NCBI GenBank assembly: GCA_025991245.1
Contig: BQMJ01000038.1
Location: forward strand, 124,001-188,000
Length of the DNA: 64,000 nt
Reading direction: 5' to 3'
DNA from: Galdieria partita
Taxonomy: Eukaryota > Rhodophyta > Bangiophyceae > Galdieriales > Galdieriaceae
In this document: one piece after another, positions 63,121 to 64,000 of the stretch
Position numbering within the stretch: position 1 is the first letter of the stretch
How the letters are laid out: every line of letters begins with the position of its first letter
Notes under the pieces: model-generated
Told to the model about the DNA's origin: nothing
Databases searched by the model: none
Seen by the model: the letters and a program-made list of their open reading frames with translations, nothing else
Translations under genes and position numbers: made by a program

Positions 63121-64000
63121 ATGTCTTATCGTCAAGTTTTTTTGCAACAAGTAACACCCTATTCTAGGTTTGTTGCAAAACCAGGAGAAAAAAGTTGTGT
63201 TTATGGTACAGAAGAGAATGAACTAGTACTAAATAAAAATGGAAAGAATATATCTATTGTTTGGAAAGTGGAGGGTTGGACCAAGCGCAAGCTTTCCTTT
63301 GTTGCCGAAGGAGACCACATTTCATTGCCTTTGTTATTTACCGATGGTACTTACGACTACTTGGCTGTGTGTGTATCTGATCGACTGATTCTTTTTGATG
63401 AAATGGGCACTGAATATTTTTGGCAACTTGGTCAGTATTCCTCAAACAGTGTCTGTTGTGAACTGTTGGAACTTTCTTGGGCACTTATCTTAGGGTTGAC
63501 TCCAAAGAACGAATATCATTCTAAGGACACTCTTTATTTATTATTTCAAAAAAAGCAAAGAAGACTGTATTTTCTTCGAGGTATTCATCAAGGAGAACGT
63601 ATTGTGTATTGTAGTTCAGACTTGCCCTTGTTGGTGACATATGACCAAGTTTTGGAAACTCTTTCTTTAGTCCTCTGTAATGAAGAAAAGATAGAAAGGG
63701 AAGGAGATGTGCCTGTCGATCAAAAAGATTTAAGTTCCTTCTTTGTAGATAGAATAGAGGAAGTATCTCAAGTAACGCCAAAAGAGTTTCATTTCTTTCA
63801 TGATGAGATAGGACAGTTGTATTTGGCTATCTTAGATCAATATGGCTGTTTATATATTTTGCAAGTTCAAGGTGCCAATTGGTCTACCAGAAAACAAAAC
63901 AACATGTATATAGAAAAGCTTGAGTTGCAGATGAAAATGGAAACTTTCATTAGCATCCAGGCAATGACAATCACTAGAGAAGAATTCCGAGATCTCTTAT
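63121..64000 (+). CDS. APC1: Anaphase-promoting complex subunit APC1, 5' part
   Basis: The frame is open from the ATG at 63121 to the right window edge (293 codons, no stop), so the gene is cut off. The N-terminal region looks like the beta-propeller of APC1: YDYLAVCVSDRLILFDEMG, then LELSWALILGL and, most tellingly, ERIVYCSSDLPLLVTYDQVL, which parallels human APC1 MKIVFLNTDPSIVMTYDAV. APC1 is the largest scaffold subunit of the cyclosome and contacts APC8, also encoded in this window. No intron is needed in the visible part. The call is a family match over divergent sequence, hence moderate confidence; the PC repeats that would clinch it lie downstream. Confidence 0.68.
   Translation, partial: MSYRQVFLQQVTPYSRFVAKPGEKSCVYGTEENELVLNKNGKNISIVWKVEGWTKRKLSFVAEGDHISLPLLFTDGTYDYLAVCVSDRLILFDEMGTEYFWQLGQYSSNSVCCELLELSWALILGLTPKNEYHSKDTLYLLFQKKQRRLYFLRGIHQGERIVYCSSDLPLLVTYDQVLETLSLVLCNEEKIEREGDVPVDQKDLSSFFVDRIEEVSQVTPKEFHFFHDEIGQLYLAILDQYGCLYILQVQGANWSTRKQNNMYIEKLELQMKMETFISIQAMTITREEFRDLL

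Noticed and set aside
1-64000. CRISPR arrays, insertion sequences, rRNA, tRNA, or retroelement and virus remnants
   Set aside because: Scanned on both strands; no regular spaced repeats, long terminal or inverted repeats, polymerase or integrase motifs, or tRNA-like box A/B pairs that I could support.

Overview
The window is nuclear DNA of a unicellular eukaryote with a compact, AT-rich genome. The best fit is a cyanidiophycean red alga, most like Galdieria. I read 38 protein-coding genes, about one per 1.7 kb. Most carry 0-3 very short introns (roughly 38-90 nt, GT-AG, sometimes GC-AG). Support for the assignment: short introns in conserved housekeeping genes; a plastid-type, redox-regulated glucose-6-phosphate dehydrogenase and a plastid-type site-2 protease (photosynthetic lineage); a CPSII-DHO-ATC triple-fusion pyrimidine gene of the kind reported from Cyanidioschyzon; and a sugar porter suited to a facultative heterotroph. 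Exon boundaries below were worked out by hand from reading frame, splice signals and protein family, so they are models.

Layout. 1-7.2 kb: 3' end of an SDF2-like gene, diacylglycerol kinase, phosphoacetylglucosamine mutase, a TBC Rab-GAP and TAP42. 7.2-14.4 kb: a ten-exon CAD/URA2-type gene of about 2208 codons. 14.5-25.8 kb: OGG1, a membrane-anchored GNAT-like protein, a DA2/Sip5-like RING protein, the E2F partner DP, exosome CSL4, SAGA SPT20 and a sugar porter. 25.9-36.8 kb: APC8/CDC23, V-ATPase subunit F, a BBD-like nuclease, epsin, APS kinase, a PatZ-like acyl-CoA ligase/acetyltransferase fusion and a mitochondrial carrier. 36.8-50 kb: Aquarius helicase, SRP9, a phosphate-type MFS transporter, Era GTPase, an RseP-type protease, a small membrane protein, RAD51 and plastid G6PDH. 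50.4-64 kb: Pumilio, SNM1-type nuclease, a USP, a PHD/DNMT3-like cytosine methyltransferase, a TM-SMP-C2-C2-PLAT contact-site protein, a PNK-like kinase, a coiled-coil protein, a bZIP factor, a ubiquitin-like protein and the 5' part of APC1.

Themes. Genes are packed head-to-head with gaps as small as 12 bp and tail-to-tail with overlapping stop codons. Cell-cycle and DNA-maintenance genes are frequent (DP, APC8, APC1, RAD51, OGG1, SNM1, TAP42), and E2F-like TTTGGCGC/ATTGGCGC motifs lie near several starts. I saw no transposon, viral remnant, CRISPR array, rRNA or tRNA. The most interesting items are the eukaryotic PatZ-like fusion that lacks the phospho-histidine motif, the CAD protein with a dead dihydroorotase domain and three GC-AG introns, the PHD-DNMT3-like methyltransferase, and the SMP-C2-C2-PLAT architecture.
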